A stretch of DNA of 6,442 nucleotides from NCBI GenBank assembly GCA_021814735.1, contig JAKAHX010000060.1, forward strand, positions 1,489 through 7,930, in the 5' to 3' direction. Of the stretch, positions 6,442-6,442 are shown one piece after another. Numbering within the stretch: position 1 is the first letter of the stretch; each line of letters begins with the position of its first letter. The DNA is from Chloroflexota bacterium. GTDB lineage: Bacteria; Chloroflexota; Limnocylindria; Limnocylindrales; CSP1-4. The notes beneath the pieces are model-generated. The model did not search any database and was not told the DNA's origin. It saw only the letters and a list, made by a program, of their open reading frames with translations. The position numbers and the translations under genes are program-made.

Positions 6442-6442
6442 G
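6438..6442 (+). CDS. Start of a truncated downstream gene (first 5 bases only)
   Basis: The iron-sulfur gene ends in the ATGA arrangement: its TGA at 6439-6441 overlaps an ATG at 6438-6440, a common coupled start-stop overlap, with a purine-rich site 7 bases upstream. Only five bases are visible, so the product cannot be read. From the families involved (E. coli GlpC, and CCG-domain partners of SdhB-like proteins), a CCG-domain or membrane-anchor protein is the expected occupant, which is inference only. Confidence 0.4.

Noticed and set aside
1..6442. CRISPR arrays, insertion sequences, tRNA or rRNA genes, attachment sites
   Set aside because: Reading both strands showed no regularly spaced repeats, transposase motifs, terminal inverted repeats or RNA gene signatures; nearly all sequence is accounted for by six genes.

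Overview
This window is one plus-strand cluster for taking up glycerol and dihydroxyacetone (DHA) and converting both to dihydroxyacetone phosphate (DHAP). The DNA is very GC-rich, third codon positions are mostly G or C, and every gene has an ATG start, usually behind a purine-rich ribosome-binding site. This suits a high-GC bacterium, with Actinomycetota first and Chloroflexota second. The phylum is an inference from composition and gene set; no marker gene is present.

Layout: bases 1-293 are a non-coding leader with a short direct repeat, a weak promoter candidate and several GC hairpins. Then come glpF (glycerol channel, 294-1079), dhaK (1198-2196) and dhaL (2252-2911) for a PTS-type DHA kinase, glpK (glycerol kinase, 2967-4469), a short GlpA-type FAD glycerol-3-phosphate dehydrogenase (4518-5702), and an SdhB/FrdB-type iron-sulfur protein (5707-6441). 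A further gene appears to start at 6438, overlapping the previous stop by 4 bases, and is cut off by the window edge. The longest gap between genes is 118 bases, and no hairpin followed by a T-tract was seen, so one polycistronic transcript is likely.

How the genes work together: GlpF admits glycerol, GlpK makes glycerol 3-phosphate, and the GlpA-like protein oxidises it to DHAP. Electrons probably pass from its FAD to the iron-sulfur protein. DhaK and DhaL phosphorylate DHA to the same product, DHAP. All core catalytic residues I could check are present.

The most unusual part is the dehydrogenase module. GlpA lacks the C-terminal iron-sulfur (BFD-like) domain of E. coli GlpA, and the next gene is not GlpB but a complete three-cluster SdhB/FrdB-like protein. 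This looks like a glycerol-3-phosphate dehydrogenase with a succinate-dehydrogenase-style electron relay. Other points of interest are the absence of DhaM, a GlpK regulatory loop lacking both known types of control motif, and a strong 11-bp hairpin between glpF and dhaK.
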